Shown here: one piece after another, positions 1 through 8,300 of the stretch
Numbering within the stretch: position 1 is the stretch's first letter
How the letters are laid out: the number at the start of each line of letters is the position of its first letter
NCBI GenBank assembly: GCA_018139225.1
Contig: JAGSNX010000004.1
Location: forward strand, 1-64,000
DNA from: Microvirga sp. SRT01
GTDB lineage: Bacteria > Pseudomonadota > Alphaproteobacteria > Sphingomonadales > Sphingomonadaceae
DNA: 64,000 nucleotides
Direction of reading: 5' to 3'
Notes under the pieces: generated by a model
Seen by the model: only the letters and a program-made list of their open reading frames with translations
The model's database searches: none
What the model was told of the DNA's origin: nothing
Made by a program: the position numbers and the translations under genes

Positions 1-745
1 GAAGGCGGGTCAGGCCCCACACGGTCATGAAGGCGATGTCGGTCGCATCGCGCCCGGCGGTCACGACCGCGATCTCGCCCGCCGATCCCATGCCGGTCGC
101 GTCGACCAAGCGCCACGCGCCGTCGAGCCACAGTTCCGCGACCGCATGGAAATCGGGCGGGTCGACGCCGGGGGCATAGGCCGCGACGCACCGCGCCGGG
201 ATTTCCGCCGCACGCGCCAGCGCGACGACGAGGTGCGCGTAATCGCGGCATACGCCCCGGCGCGACGCGAAGGTGTCGAGCGCCGTGGTCGTGCCCTCGC
301 TGGCCCCCATCTGGTAGCGCAGCGCGCCTGCGGTCCAGTCCACCAAGGCTTGTGCCAGCGCACCGCCGGTCAGGCCCGCGAATTCACTGTCGACGAACCC
401 CTCGAGCCGGTCCGACTGACAATAGCGGCTGGGCAGCAGGTACGGCACCAGCGCGCCGGGCAGCAGGCGCGGCGGCGTCGCGCCTAGCGTGGTCAGGTCG
501 ATATCGGAGCGCAGGATCCGGACTTCCGCCTCGTACTGTGCCCGGAACTGCCCCTCGCCGCGGCCCCAGCAGCGTTGGCCGATGCCGTCCTCGCCCACCG
601 CCGCGGCGATGGGGTGATCGGACCAGACCGTCAGTTCCGATCGCTCCAGCACCTGCTCGGCGGTCTTCGCAACCTCGACCTGCAACAGCACGTCCGCCGC
701 CGCGTCGAACCAGTAATCCAGCTCCACCGAAATCCCGAGCCGCAT
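1..745 (-). CDS. Transglutaminase-like cysteine protease-fold protein (3' end outside window)
   Basis: I translated this from the reverse strand; the frame is open from an ATG at 745 to the window edge, giving the first 248 residues. It belongs to the bacterial transglutaminase-like superfamily. The N-terminal half (about 1-130) is the beta-sandwich region found in this family. The papain-like core follows, with the expected triad: Cys166 in RRGVCRDYAHL, His200 in DFHAV and Asp215 in VDATG. No signal peptide is seen, so it is probably cytoplasmic. Members often sit beside alpha-E or circularly permuted ATP-grasp genes, which would lie off the left edge. Its substrate cannot be inferred. The C-terminus is missing only because the window ends. 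Confidence 0.88.
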   Translation of the reverse strand, partial: MRLGISVELDYWFDAAADVLLQVEVAKTAEQVLERSELTVWSDHPIAAAVGEDGIGQRCWGRGEGQFRAQYEAEVRILRSDIDLTTLGATPPRLLPGALVPYLLPSRYCQSDRLEGFVDSEFAGLTGGALAQALVDWTAGALRYQMGASEGTTTALDTFASRRGVCRDYAHLVVALARAAEIPARCVAAYAPGVDPPDFHAVAELWLDGAWRLVDATGMGSAGEIAVVTAGRDATDIAFMTVWGLTRL

Positions 746-786
746 CCCACTATTCCCCCGTCACGTGCACAACCCGTCAGGCGCAC

Positions 787-822
787 AAAAAAGAGGCCCG
801 GCGGTGTGTGCCGCCGGGCCTC
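787..822 (-). terminator. Rho-independent terminator of the BI-1 family gene
   Basis: A perfect 12-bp stem (GAGGCCCGGCGG / CCGCCGGGCCTC, 793-804 and 811-822) with a 6-nt loop is followed on the minus strand by six T residues (787-792). It lies directly downstream of the stop codon of the minus-strand BI-1 gene. Confidence 0.92.
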
Positions 823-844
823 CCCGATTCGCTATCTCAAGCTA

Positions 845-1585
845 TCAGTCGCGGCCGGAGCCGAACAGACGCAGGATGAAGAGGAACATGTTGATGAAGT
901 CAAGATACAGGCTCAGCGCCGACATGATCACGACCTTGCCCACCATGTCGGTGCCCTGCACCTGATAGTAGAGGCTCTTCGTACGCTGCGTGTCATAGGC
1001 CGTCAGGCCGGCGAACAGCAGGACGCCGACGAAGCTGATGACCAGACCCAGCGGGCCGGACTGCACGAACATGTTGATGACGCTGGCGACGAGCAGGCCG
1101 ACGACACCCATGATGAGGAACGTGCCGAACGCCGACAGGTCCTTCTTCGTGGTGTAGCCGTACAGGCTGACCGCGGCGAAGCCCGCGGAGGTCGCGAAGA
1201 ACGCCTGCGCGATCGCAACCGGGCTATACTGCAGGAAGATCGTCGACAGCGACAAGCCCATCAGCACCGCGAAGCCCCAGAACATCGCCTGAAGCGTGCC
1301 CGTGCTCATCCGGCTCTGGCCGAAGCTCATGCCGAATACGATCGCGAGCGGCGCGAACATGATGACGTACTTCAGCGGCCCGGGCTGCATGAACACGGCC
1401 TCCGCATAGCCGCTCATCGCGAACAGCAACGCCACGACGCCCGTCAGCAGGACTCCGGACGTCATGTAGTTGTAGACAGACAGCATATAGGACCGAAGAC
1501 CCGCGTCGTAGGCCGCGTCACGCGGACGTGCCGCGCCTGCGCCGAACGAGGTCGCAGTCGGTCTGGGATCGGACCAGTTGGCCAT
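845..1585 (-). CDS. BAX inhibitor-1 (BI-1)/YccA family membrane protein
   Basis: This 246-aa inner-membrane protein has seven hydrophobic segments and ends in a short charged tail (RLFGSGRD), the architecture of the BI-1/TMBIM family. Bacterial relatives include E. coli YccA and YbhL; BsYetJ is a pH-sensitive calcium leak channel. The family-typical run GLTAYDTQRTKSLYY is present near the C-terminus, including the aspartate of the di-aspartyl region. I chose the ATG at 1585 because AAGGAG lies about 9 nt upstream; an in-frame start at 1807 would add residues unlike the family. It is monocistronic, with its own terminator, and diverges from the 2'-5' RNA ligase gene. Confidence 0.93.
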   Translation of the reverse strand: MANWSDPRPTATSFGAGAARPRDAAYDAGLRSYMLSVYNYMTSGVLLTGVVALLFAMSGYAEAVFMQPGPLKYVIMFAPLAIVFGMSFGQSRMSTGTLQAMFWGFAVLMGLSLSTIFLQYSPVAIAQAFFATSAGFAAVSLYGYTTKKDLSAFGTFLIMGVVGLLVASVINMFVQSGPLGLVISFVGVLLFAGLTAYDTQRTKSLYYQVQGTDMVGKVVIMSALSLYLDFINMFLFILRLFGSGRD

Positions 1586-1630
1586 TTGAATGTAGCTCCT
1601 TCGTACCGGCAAGGGGCCGGCCACCCGCAT

Positions 1631-1659
1631 CATATCGGCAATGTTCGGTCCGACTTCAA
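1631..1659 (-). promoter_or_regulatory. Candidate sigma-70 promoter of the BI-1 gene
   Basis: On the minus strand TTGAAG (1654-1659) is separated by exactly 17 nt from GATATG (1631-1636), in the divergent region between the BI-1 and thpR genes. The spacing is ideal but the -10 match is only moderate. Confidence 0.35.
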
Positions 1660-1742
1660 GCATGAAGAAAATGTCATAAAAGATCGTGTATCGCCATAAC
1701 GCACGTGGCGGCGCTACGGTCCATCGCGCTACAGCAACGCCT

Positions 1743-2321
1743 ATGATTCGCCTGTTCGTCGCCCTGCGTCCGCCCCTTGCGATCCGGGAGGCGCTGTTCG
1801 ATCTCATGGACGGCGTGCGGGCGGCCCGGTGGCAGGATGACGAGCAGCTTCACCTGACCCTGCGCTTCGTCGGCGAGGTCGAGCGTCCGCAGGCGGAGGA
1901 CCTCGCCGCCGCGCTGTCGCGCATCGCCGCGCCGGTACCGGAGGTGGCGCTGGCCGGGGTTGGCAGCTTCGGCAAGGGCAACCGGCCCGATGCGCTATGG
2001 GCCGGCATCGCTCCCGCCGCGCCGCTGATCGCACTGCACGCCAAGGTGGAACGCGCATGCGTCATGGCCGGCCTGCCGCCGGAACGCCGCGCGTATCGGC
2101 CGCATATCACCGTCGCGCGGCTGCCCCGGTCCGCGAGCGGCGATGGCGACGTTGCCCTTTGGCTGGCGCAGCATGCAGGCCTGACCAGCGAGCCGTTCTC
2201 GCTGCCGCACATCGGGCTGTATCGCAGTCATCTGGGACGTGAGCGGGCAAGCTACGAACTGGTGGCGCGCTGGCCGCTCGGAACCCGCGACGCGGCTGCT
2301 GGTTGGCCTTCCACGGAATAG
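1743..2321 (+). CDS. thpR: RNA 2',3'-cyclic phosphodiesterase (2'-5' RNA ligase family)
   Basis: This 192-aa protein is a member of the 2H phosphoesterase superfamily. Both signature motifs are present: HLTL at residues 37-40 and HITV at 121-124. Family enzymes open 2',3'-cyclic phosphates on RNA ends and can reversibly make 2'-5' linkages; they are soluble and cytoplasmic. The ATG at 1743 (MIRLFVALRPP) matches the usual N-terminus of the family. An upstream in-frame start at 1686 would add 19 atypical residues. The stop is followed after a few bases by the sodC ribosome binding site, so the two may be co-transcribed. Confidence 0.9.
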   Translation: MIRLFVALRPPLAIREALFDLMDGVRAARWQDDEQLHLTLRFVGEVERPQAEDLAAALSRIAAPVPEVALAGVGSFGKGNRPDALWAGIAPAAPLIALHAKVERACVMAGLPPERRAYRPHITVARLPRSASGDGDVALWLAQHAGLTSEPFSLPHIGLYRSHLGRERASYELVARWPLGTRDAAAGWPSTE

Positions 2322-2334
2322 AGGGAGAATGACG

Positions 2335-2877
2335 ATGCGGACCACCCTGGTGATGATGACGGCCGGCGCGGCGATGCTGGTGGGCCTGTCCGGCTGCGCG
2401 ACCGACAAGGCGGAGATGGGCACGGTGACGCCGGGTGGCGGAACCGCGGTCGCCAGCCTGCGTACCGCGACCAACGCCGATGCCGGCCGCGCAACCGCGA
2501 CGGAGGTCGAGGGCGGCCTGCGCGTCTCGCTCGACGCCAGCGCGCTGCCGCCGGGCACGCACGGCGCGCACATCCACATGGTCGGCCGCTGCGACGCGCC
2601 GGACTTCACGACCGCCGGCGGTCACTGGAACCCGACATCGAAGCAGCATGGCACGATGAACCCGGCGGGTCCGCACGAAGGCGACCTCCCGAACCTGATC
2701 GTCGGCACGGATGGTCGTGGCACGCTGGCGATCACGATCCCCGGTGCGACGATGGCCGGGCTGCTCGATGCGGACGGCAGCGCGATGGTGGTGCATGCCA
2801 GTGCCGACGATCTGCGCACCGACCCCTCGGGCAACAGCGGCGGGCGCATCGCCTGCGGCGTCTTCCAGGCGGGGTAA
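2335..2877 (+). CDS. sodC: Superoxide dismutase [Cu-Zn], lipoprotein
   Basis: The 180-aa product dismutates superoxide in the periplasm. A lipoprotein signal ends in the lipobox LSGC with Cys21 as the probable acylated residue. Metal-site motifs are visible: GAHIHM, GGHWNP, KQHG and VVHA, with GGRIACGV near the end supplying the active-site arginine. I favour the ATG at 2335 because GGGAG at 2323-2327 sits 7 nt upstream; the ATG at 2329 is only one base from that motif. It follows thpR closely. A convergent palindrome then separates it from the MFS gene. Confidence 0.93.
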   Translation: MRTTLVMMTAGAAMLVGLSGCATDKAEMGTVTPGGGTAVASLRTATNADAGRATATEVEGGLRVSLDASALPPGTHGAHIHMVGRCDAPDFTTAGGHWNPTSKQHGTMNPAGPHEGDLPNLIVGTDGRGTLAITIPGATMAGLLDADGSAMVVHASADDLRTDPSGNSGGRIACGVFQAG

Positions 2878-2895
2878 AACCTAACCTCACAATTC

Positions 2896-2925
2896 ACGTC
2901 ATCCCGGCATTCGCCGGGGTGACGT
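2896..2925. repeat. Convergent palindromic repeat (CGTCATCCCGGC family), likely bidirectional terminator
   Basis: ACGTCATCCCGGC (2896-2908) pairs with GCCGGGGTGACGT (2913-2925) across a 4-nt loop, with one T-G wobble. It lies between the convergent sodC and MFS genes. Similar CGTCATSCCGG palindromes occur at 12.3, 27.1 and 40.5 kb. Confidence 0.7.
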
Positions 2926-2931
2926 TTAAGC

Positions 2932-4494
2932 TCAGATCACCTCGCCCACCGCCCGTGCACGGTCTTCGCGGGTGGCTTCGGCGCGGGGGACGAGCCGATA
3001 GGCCATGATCGCCGCGGCGATGGTAATCGGCGCGCTGAGCATCAGCGACAGCATGCCGGTCGACAGGCTGCCTGAAAGGCTCGATACCCGCCCCGCCAGA
3101 TACGGCCCGAGCGCCAACCCCAGCAACGTCGTGCCAATGAAGAACGTCGCCGTCGCGGTACCGCGCATTCGCGGCAGCACCAGGTCCTGCGTCGTCGCGG
3201 CCGCCGCGCCCAATGCAGTCGCCGCGCAGACCTGACCGATGAACAACATCGGGTAGAGCAGCCACGTCGACGACGCGGTGAACGCGGTCGCCATGAACGG
3301 CAACGGCGCGATCGCCCCGAAGATCACGACGATCAGCCGCCCCGCCGGATTGGTCCGCCGCAGCCGGTCCGCAACGATCCCGCCGAGCGTCACGCCCAGG
3401 AACCCGCCGAGCGCGCCGCTCGCACCGATAAAGAACCCCGCCTCCGCCGGCGCGGCGTGCAGCACGCGCAGCGCATAGGGCGCAGCCCAGAAGCTGGCGG
3501 CATAGGCGAGGAACGCGTTCAATCCGTATGCAACGACCGTCAGCACGAATGCCGGCGTCGCGACGATCAGGGCGAACGTCGCCGCGTCGCGTCGCCGCAA
3601 CGCACAGCCCCAGGAGAAGACGGCATAGGCGCCGATCCCGACTGCGGTCCATTGCGGCCACGGCTCGCCCGCGCCGATCAGGCCCAGTACGACGGCCACG
3701 GTGATGCCCGCCGCCAGCAGGTTCATCGCAAGGGCGCGCGCCCCGCCCATCGCCGCGCCGATCAGCGTCAGCGGCGGGATGATCGTGACCAGCTCTCGCC
3801 CGAACTCCGCGAACGGTGCCGGATGCTTGGGCGGCGGCGGCAGACCCTCGACCGCGCCGCGGATCGGTTCCTTCAAGGTCGCGATCCACAGCGCGACGAT
3901 GAGGCCGGGAAGCCCGACGGCCATGAACGCCGCCTGCCACCCGACCAGCCCCAGCGGCCCGCCGCCCGGATAGGCGCGGTTCCAGTTCTGGACGATCAGC
4001 CCGCCGATGAAGAGCGACACGCCACCACCGACGTAGAGGCCCGCCGAATAGATCGACAGCGCCGTCGCGCGCAGCCGCTTCGGAAACCAGTCGGAGATCA
4101 GCGAATAGGCGGAAGGGCTCGCCGTGGCCTCACCGATGCCGACGCCGATTCGCGCCGCCGCGAGATGCCCGCCACTGCGCGACAGGCCGGACAGCGCGGT
4201 CATCGTCGACCACAGGGCCAGGCCGATCACCATCAGCCGTCCGCGATGCCAATTGTCCGCCAGCCGCCCGAGGGGGATGCCGAACAGCGAGTAGAAGACA
4301 CCGAATGCGGTGCCGTAGAGGAACCCAAGATCCTCATCGGCGAGGTGCAGGTCGCGCTTGATATCCTCCGCCAGGATCGAAATGATCTGACGGTCCACGA
4401 AGTTCAGGACGTAGACGAGAAACAGGATGCCGAGCACATACCAGGCGTAGCCGGACGCCTGCGCATCACCCCGCTCGGGAACCGTTTCGGCCAT
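2932..4494 (-). CDS. MFS transporter, spinster-like
   Basis: This 520-aa polytopic protein has about twelve hydrophobic segments. The N-terminal segment contains VLNFVDRQIISILAEDIKRD, and the loop after TM2 has GRLADNWHRGRL, matching the MFS motif A region of spinster-type transporters common in sphingomonads. Such proteins move amphiphilic organic anions, but the substrate here is unknown. The ATG at 4494 is chosen because AAGGAG (4501-4506) is 6 nt away. It points away from the polysaccharide genes and faces sodC. Confidence 0.88.
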   Translation of the reverse strand: MAETVPERGDAQASGYAWYVLGILFLVYVLNFVDRQIISILAEDIKRDLHLADEDLGFLYGTAFGVFYSLFGIPLGRLADNWHRGRLMVIGLALWSTMTALSGLSRSGGHLAAARIGVGIGEATASPSAYSLISDWFPKRLRATALSIYSAGLYVGGGVSLFIGGLIVQNWNRAYPGGGPLGLVGWQAAFMAVGLPGLIVALWIATLKEPIRGAVEGLPPPPKHPAPFAEFGRELVTIIPPLTLIGAAMGGARALAMNLLAAGITVAVVLGLIGAGEPWPQWTAVGIGAYAVFSWGCALRRRDAATFALIVATPAFVLTVVAYGLNAFLAYAASFWAAPYALRVLHAAPAEAGFFIGASGALGGFLGVTLGGIVADRLRRTNPAGRLIVVIFGAIAPLPFMATAFTASSTWLLYPMLFIGQVCAATALGAAAATTQDLVLPRMRGTATATFFIGTTLLGLALGPYLAGRVSSLSGSLSTGMLSLMLSAPITIAAAIMAYRLVPRAEATREDRARAVGEVI

Positions 4495-4569
4495 CACCCT
4501 CTCCTTATCGGAAAGGAAGGTATCAGAGGTTTCGAAGGTCGCCTACCGCTTTTCGGCGAATGGGTATGG

Positions 4570-5316
4570 TCAGCGCCGCGCCAGTTGCGCACGGCGTCCG
4601 ACGCCCTGCTCCAGCCGGGCGATCAGGCCGTCGAGCGTCGAGGCGCGGTCGCCCGCGGCTGGCGACGGTGCGACCGTCACCTCCGGCATCGGCAATATGA
4701 AGGTTTCGATGCGCTCCTCCTCCGCCTTCTCCTCCTCCAGCGTCTCCACGGCGGGCAGCGCGATCGGGGCGACGGGGCGGACGGGCTCCAGCGGCTCGTC
4801 GAGGATCGCGCCGGGGTGGAATGCGGCGAGCGGCTGTTCGAGGTCGGCGGGGATCGGCTGCTCGACCGGAGGTGGCGGCGGCGCGATTCGCGGAGTGGGG
4901 GGAGATGGCGGCGTCCCGAGCTCCTCCGCCGACAAGGGGCGCCGCGTCGGCGCGTCCGGGTGCGTATCGGCACGGCGAGCGGTCGGCACGTCGCTCATGC
5001 CGCCGAACCGCACCGGCTTGGGCGCGAGGAACCCGCCCGGCCCCCAGATCAGGTACAGCGCCGACCAACTGACCGCACCGGCCAGCGCCGCGCCACCCAG
5101 CAGGATCAGCGCACGCGCGGTCAGCCCCAGCGGCGGCTTCGCCAGCGGCAGCAACTGCGCCAGACCGCTCGCGTCCACCGCCGCCTCCAGCCGCCAATCC
5201 GGCAGGATCAGGAAGAAGATCGCGGTCAGCGCCGCCGCCATGATCGCGCCGATCGTCGGGATCATGCCGGTCGAGAGGCGGCGGCCGGTCATGTGCGGGC
5301 GGGGTAAGCGGACCAT
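4570..5316 (-). CDS. Two-TM membrane protein with proline-rich tail, exosortase-locus neighbour
   Basis: I do not recognise a named family. The 248-aa protein has two transmembrane segments near the N-terminus (about residues 18-38 and 67-92). A long proline- and glutamate-rich soluble region follows, ending in a basic stretch (RLEQGVGRRAQLARR). The ATG at 5316 has AGGA 7 nt upstream. An alternative ATG at 5292 overlaps the stop of the upstream glycosyltransferase as ATGA, so the two genes are coupled either way. The context suggests a membrane accessory factor for polysaccharide or glycoprotein work; this is inference only. Confidence 0.72.
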   Translation of the reverse strand: MVRLPRPHMTGRRLSTGMIPTIGAIMAAALTAIFFLILPDWRLEAAVDASGLAQLLPLAKPPLGLTARALILLGGAALAGAVSWSALYLIWGPGGFLAPKPVRFGGMSDVPTARRADTHPDAPTRRPLSAEELGTPPSPPTPRIAPPPPPVEQPIPADLEQPLAAFHPGAILDEPLEPVRPVAPIALPAVETLEEEKAEEERIETFILPMPEVTVAPSPAAGDRASTLDGLIARLEQGVGRRAQLARR

Positions 5317-6527
5317 CGGGACTTCCTGTTCGCGGCCTCGACCAGCCGCTGGTAAACGGTGTCGTAACGGCAAATATTTGACGACCAGTTACGCTCCTGC
5401 TCGACAAAGGCGCGTCCCCTCACCCGCCGCGTCTCCCATCCGGAGCGATCCGCGAGCAATCCGGCCAGCGCCGTCGCGATCGCCGCGGGATCGTCCGCCG
5501 CGAACAGCGTGCCGGTATCGCCGTCGCGAATCAGCTCGCGGTGGCCGCCGACATCGGAGGCCGCGACCAGCCGCCCCTGCGCCATCGCCTCCAGCGGCTT
5601 CAGCGGCGTGACCAGTTCGGTGAGCCGCATCGCCTTGCGCGGGTACGCCAGGACATCGACCAGCGAGTAGTAGCGCTCCACCTCCGCATGCGGGACGCGG
5701 CCGACGAAACGGATGCGCTCCGCCACCGGCGACGCCGCCGCCTGCGCTCGCAACGCAGCCTCCGCCGGGCCGCCGCCGACCAGCAGCAGGGTCGCACGCG
5801 GCCGCGCGGCGACCAGCGCCGGCATCGCCGCGATCAGGTCGTCCAACCCTTCATAGGGGTAGAAGCTGCCGATGAAGCCGATGACCTCGTCGTCGATCAG
5901 GCCTAGCGTCGCGGCGAGCGCGGCGTCTCGCGGGGCGGGGGTGCCGAACAGGGTCAGGTCGACACCGTTGGGCGACACCATGATCTTGTCCGCCGCGACC
6001 CCGCGTTCGATCAGGTCGCCGCGCAACCCTTCGCAGATCACTGCGACCGCATCGGCGCGATCGACCACGAAGCGTTCCAGCGTCCGCGTCGCCCGGTATT
6101 TCAGCGAGCCTTCTGTGCCGGTGCCGTTCCCGACCGCCGCATCCTCCCAGAAGGCGCGTATCTCGTAGAGCAGCGGCAAACCGTGCCGCCGCGCCACATG
6201 CCACGCCGCCAGCCCGTCGAGCGCCGGCGAATGCGCGTGGAGGATGTCCGGTAGAAAATGGGTCACGGCAGCGGCGATGCGCGTCGCGAAGCGAGCGATT
6301 CCGGTGATCTCGCCGACCAGCCCGCGCGGCGTGCCGTCGCCCGACGTGCGGTGAAAGGTCAGCCCGTCGACCGGCTCGATCCCGCCTGCGGACGCGCCCT
6401 GCCGCGGTCCGGTAACCGCCGCCACGACATGCCCCGCCGCCGCCTGCGCGGTGAGGATCGCCCGCGTGCGAAACGTATAACCGCTCTGCAAAGGTAGCCC
6501 GTGGTCGAGGATGTGAAGGATACGCAT
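5289..6527 (-). CDS. Exosortase A-associated family 4 glycosyltransferase
   Basis: The 412-aa protein has the GT-B fold layout of GT4 enzymes. The N-terminus (MRILHILDHGLPLQSGYTFR) closely matches the PEP-CTERM/exosortase A system-associated glycosyltransferase family (TIGR04063, Daro_2409 type). The C-terminal donor site carries GFIGSFYPYEGLDDL and later EAMAQGRLVAASDVGGHREL, the glutamate and glycine-rich loop of GT4 enzymes. It probably adds a sugar to an exopolysaccharide or glycoprotein intermediate on the cytoplasmic face. It overlaps the downstream membrane gene and diverges from the O-antigen-ligase-like gene. No exosortase lies in the window. Confidence 0.88.
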   Translation of the reverse strand: MRILHILDHGLPLQSGYTFRTRAILTAQAAAGHVVAAVTGPRQGASAGGIEPVDGLTFHRTSGDGTPRGLVGEITGIARFATRIAAAVTHFLPDILHAHSPALDGLAAWHVARRHGLPLLYEIRAFWEDAAVGNGTGTEGSLKYRATRTLERFVVDRADAVAVICEGLRGDLIERGVAADKIMVSPNGVDLTLFGTPAPRDAALAATLGLIDDEVIGFIGSFYPYEGLDDLIAAMPALVAARPRATLLLVGGGPAEAALRAQAAASPVAERIRFVGRVPHAEVERYYSLVDVLAYPRKAMRLTELVTPLKPLEAMAQGRLVAASDVGGHRELIRDGDTGTLFAADDPAAIATALAGLLADRSGWETRRVRGRAFVEQERNWSSNICRYDTVYQRLVEAANRKSRWSAYPART

Positions 6528-6823
6528 GGTCGCCGCTTGGCACGGACGCGCTTAAGGTTGCGCTAACCGGGGGGGGCGGGCTGACGCTGACTCTCACCCT
6601 CCCGTCGCTACGCTCATCCTTTTCTCTCCCAAGGGGAGAGGGACCGTAGACTACCCTCCTCCCACGGAGATGGGGTCAAGGCAACGGTTCCACCGCGCGC
6701 TTAACCCGCCTTCAACTCCCGCGCCCCTACACGCGTCCGGAGGGCACCCCCGCCCCCACCCACTCGCCGCTGCGCGGCTCCCTCCCTCTCAGGGAAGGGA
6801 TCGAGACACAGGAGCGCGACCGG
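6528..6823. repeat. Divergent intergenic region filled with CTCCCC-type palindromes
   Basis: This 296-bp gap holds no gene. It contains CTCTCCC (6624-6630) paired with GGGAGAG (6634-6640), plus further CTCCC/GGGAG blocks near 6594-6605, 6655-6665 and 6780-6800. They belong to the same broad family as repeats at 9.3, 34.7 and 51.0 kb. A promoter for the rightward genes must lie here, but I see no convincing one. Confidence 0.6.
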
Positions 6824-6967
6824 ATGATCGACAATTTCGCGCTCGGCGTCACACATGGCCTGTTGATGCTCGCGGCGTGGCTGCTCCTGAAGCGGCCCGA
6901 TCTCGACCGCGAGTCGCGTGCCGGCGATCAGCCTGCGACCAAGCCGGGACGCCGTCCGCGTGCGTGA
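6824..6967 (+). CDS. Small (47 aa) membrane protein upstream of the ligase-like gene
   Basis: ATG at 6824 is preceded by GGAG (6811-6814) with 9-nt spacing and opens a 47-codon frame. The peptide begins MIDNFALGVTHGLLMLAAWLLL, a single hydrophobic segment, and continues into a charged tail ending GRRPRA. Its stop (6965-6967) overlaps the GTG start of the following gene by 8 bases, suggesting translational coupling. I recognise no family. It may be a small membrane partner of the ligase, or a leader frame that drives its translation. Confidence 0.6.
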   Translation: MIDNFALGVTHGLLMLAAWLLLKRPDLDRESRAGDQPATKPGRRPRA

Positions 6968-8300
6968 TCTCGCGTTCATCGCCTTTCTCGCGGCGCTGAT
7001 GGGGATGGGGCTGCGGCGACCATTCCTGCTCGTGCTCGTCTACGTCTATATCGACATCGTCGCGCCGCAGCGACTGACCTATTATCTGTTGAACGCGATC
7101 CCGATTTCGCTCGTGTCGGTGGTGCTCGCGGTCGGGGCGTTCGCGCTGGCGGACGACAAGCGGGACAGCCGTTTCGCCCCGCGACAGGGCATGATCGTGC
7201 TGCTGCTGATCTATTGCTGGCTGACGACGATGGCCGCTGATTTCCCGGTGGAGGCGCAGGACAAATGGGGCTGGGTGTGGAAGGCGCTGGCGTTCGCTGC
7301 GTTCCTGCCGTCGACGTTGCGCACCCGGCTGCGGATCGAGGCGCTGCTGCTGTTCATGGTCGTCTCCGCCGCGTCGATCATCATCGTCGGCGGCGTCAAG
7401 ACGCTCGTCTCGGGTGGCGGCTACGGTCAGTTGAACCTGATGGTCGACAACAACAGCGGCCTATACGAGGGGTCGACGATCTCCACCGTCGCGGTCGCGA
7501 TCGTGCCGGTGATCTTCTGGCTGATGAGATACGGCACGATCTTTCGGCCGGACTGGCGCGTGAGGATTTTCGGCCTCGCGCTGGTGTTCGCGTGCCTGCT
7601 GATCCCGGTCGGCACGTCGACACGCACCGGCCTGCTCTGCATCGGCCTCGTCGCAGCGCTGTCGCTGCGCACCGTGAAGCGCAAGGCGACCTATCTGGCG
7701 GCGATCGGCGTGCTCGGCCTCGTCGCCGTACCGTTCCTGCCGTCGGCGTTCACCGAACGCATGGGCACGATCCAGAACCATCAGGCCGACGCCTCCGCCA
7801 GCACGCGGCTCGCGGTGTGGGCATGGACGTGGGAATTCGCGAAGACGCATCCCTTCGGCGGCGGGTTCGAGGCGTATCGCCAGAACCGCATCCGGCTCGA
7901 ACTGGTGAACACGTCCGGCGGCAACTCGACGGAAACCGAGCAGACCGATCAGGGGCGCGCGTGGCACAGCGCCTATTTCGAAATGCTGGGCGAACAGGGC
8001 TATCCCGGCCTAGCGCTGTGGCTGACGATCAACCTCGCGGGACTGTTCCGGATGGAGGTGCTGCGCCGCCGGTATCGCACGGGTGACGAGGCGTGGGCCG
8101 GGTCGCTCGCCGCCGCGCTTCAGACCGGGCATATGGTGTACCTGCTCGGCGCGGGGTTCATCGCCATCGCGTTCCAGCCGTTCGTGTACATGCTGATCGG
8201 CGCGCAGGTCGGGCTCGACACCTATACCGCGCGTCGCCGGGCGGAGGCGACGTGCCGTCGCGTGCGCCCTGCCCGCGCCACGCCGCCGCTGCCGGCATGA
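6960..8300 (+). CDS. O-antigen ligase-like protein, exosortase A-associated O-glycosylation ligase
   Basis: This 446-aa polytopic protein matches the Wzy/WaaL-type family that accompanies exosortase A (TIGR03097). The N-terminus VRDLAFIAFLAALMGMGLRR resembles the family's usual start with a conserved RRP, so I place the start at GTG 6960. A large periplasmic loop follows (from about residue 280, TIQNHQADASASTRLAVW), with the WHSAYFEMLGEQGYPG segment typical of Wzy-type ligases. It would transfer or polymerise a lipid-linked glycan in the periplasm. It is coupled to the acyltransferase by an ATGA overlap at 8297-8300. Confidence 0.85.
   Translation: MRDLAFIAFLAALMGMGLRRPFLLVLVYVYIDIVAPQRLTYYLLNAIPISLVSVVLAVGAFALADDKRDSRFAPRQGMIVLLLIYCWLTTMAADFPVEAQDKWGWVWKALAFAAFLPSTLRTRLRIEALLLFMVVSAASIIIVGGVKTLVSGGGYGQLNLMVDNNSGLYEGSTISTVAVAIVPVIFWLMRYGTIFRPDWRVRIFGLALVFACLLIPVGTSTRTGLLCIGLVAALSLRTVKRKATYLAAIGVLGLVAVPFLPSAFTERMGTIQNHQADASASTRLAVWAWTWEFAKTHPFGGGFEAYRQNRIRLELVNTSGGNSTETEQTDQGRAWHSAYFEMLGEQGYPGLALWLTINLAGLFRMEVLRRRYRTGDEAWAGSLAAALQTGHMVYLLGAGFIAIAFQPFVYMLIGAQVGLDTYTARRRAEATCRRVRPARATPPLPA

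Noticed and set aside
3457..5307. A 616-codon plus-strand open frame
   Set aside because: It lies antisense to the MFS and two-TM genes and is rich in Arg, Gln and Asp as expected for a shadow frame.
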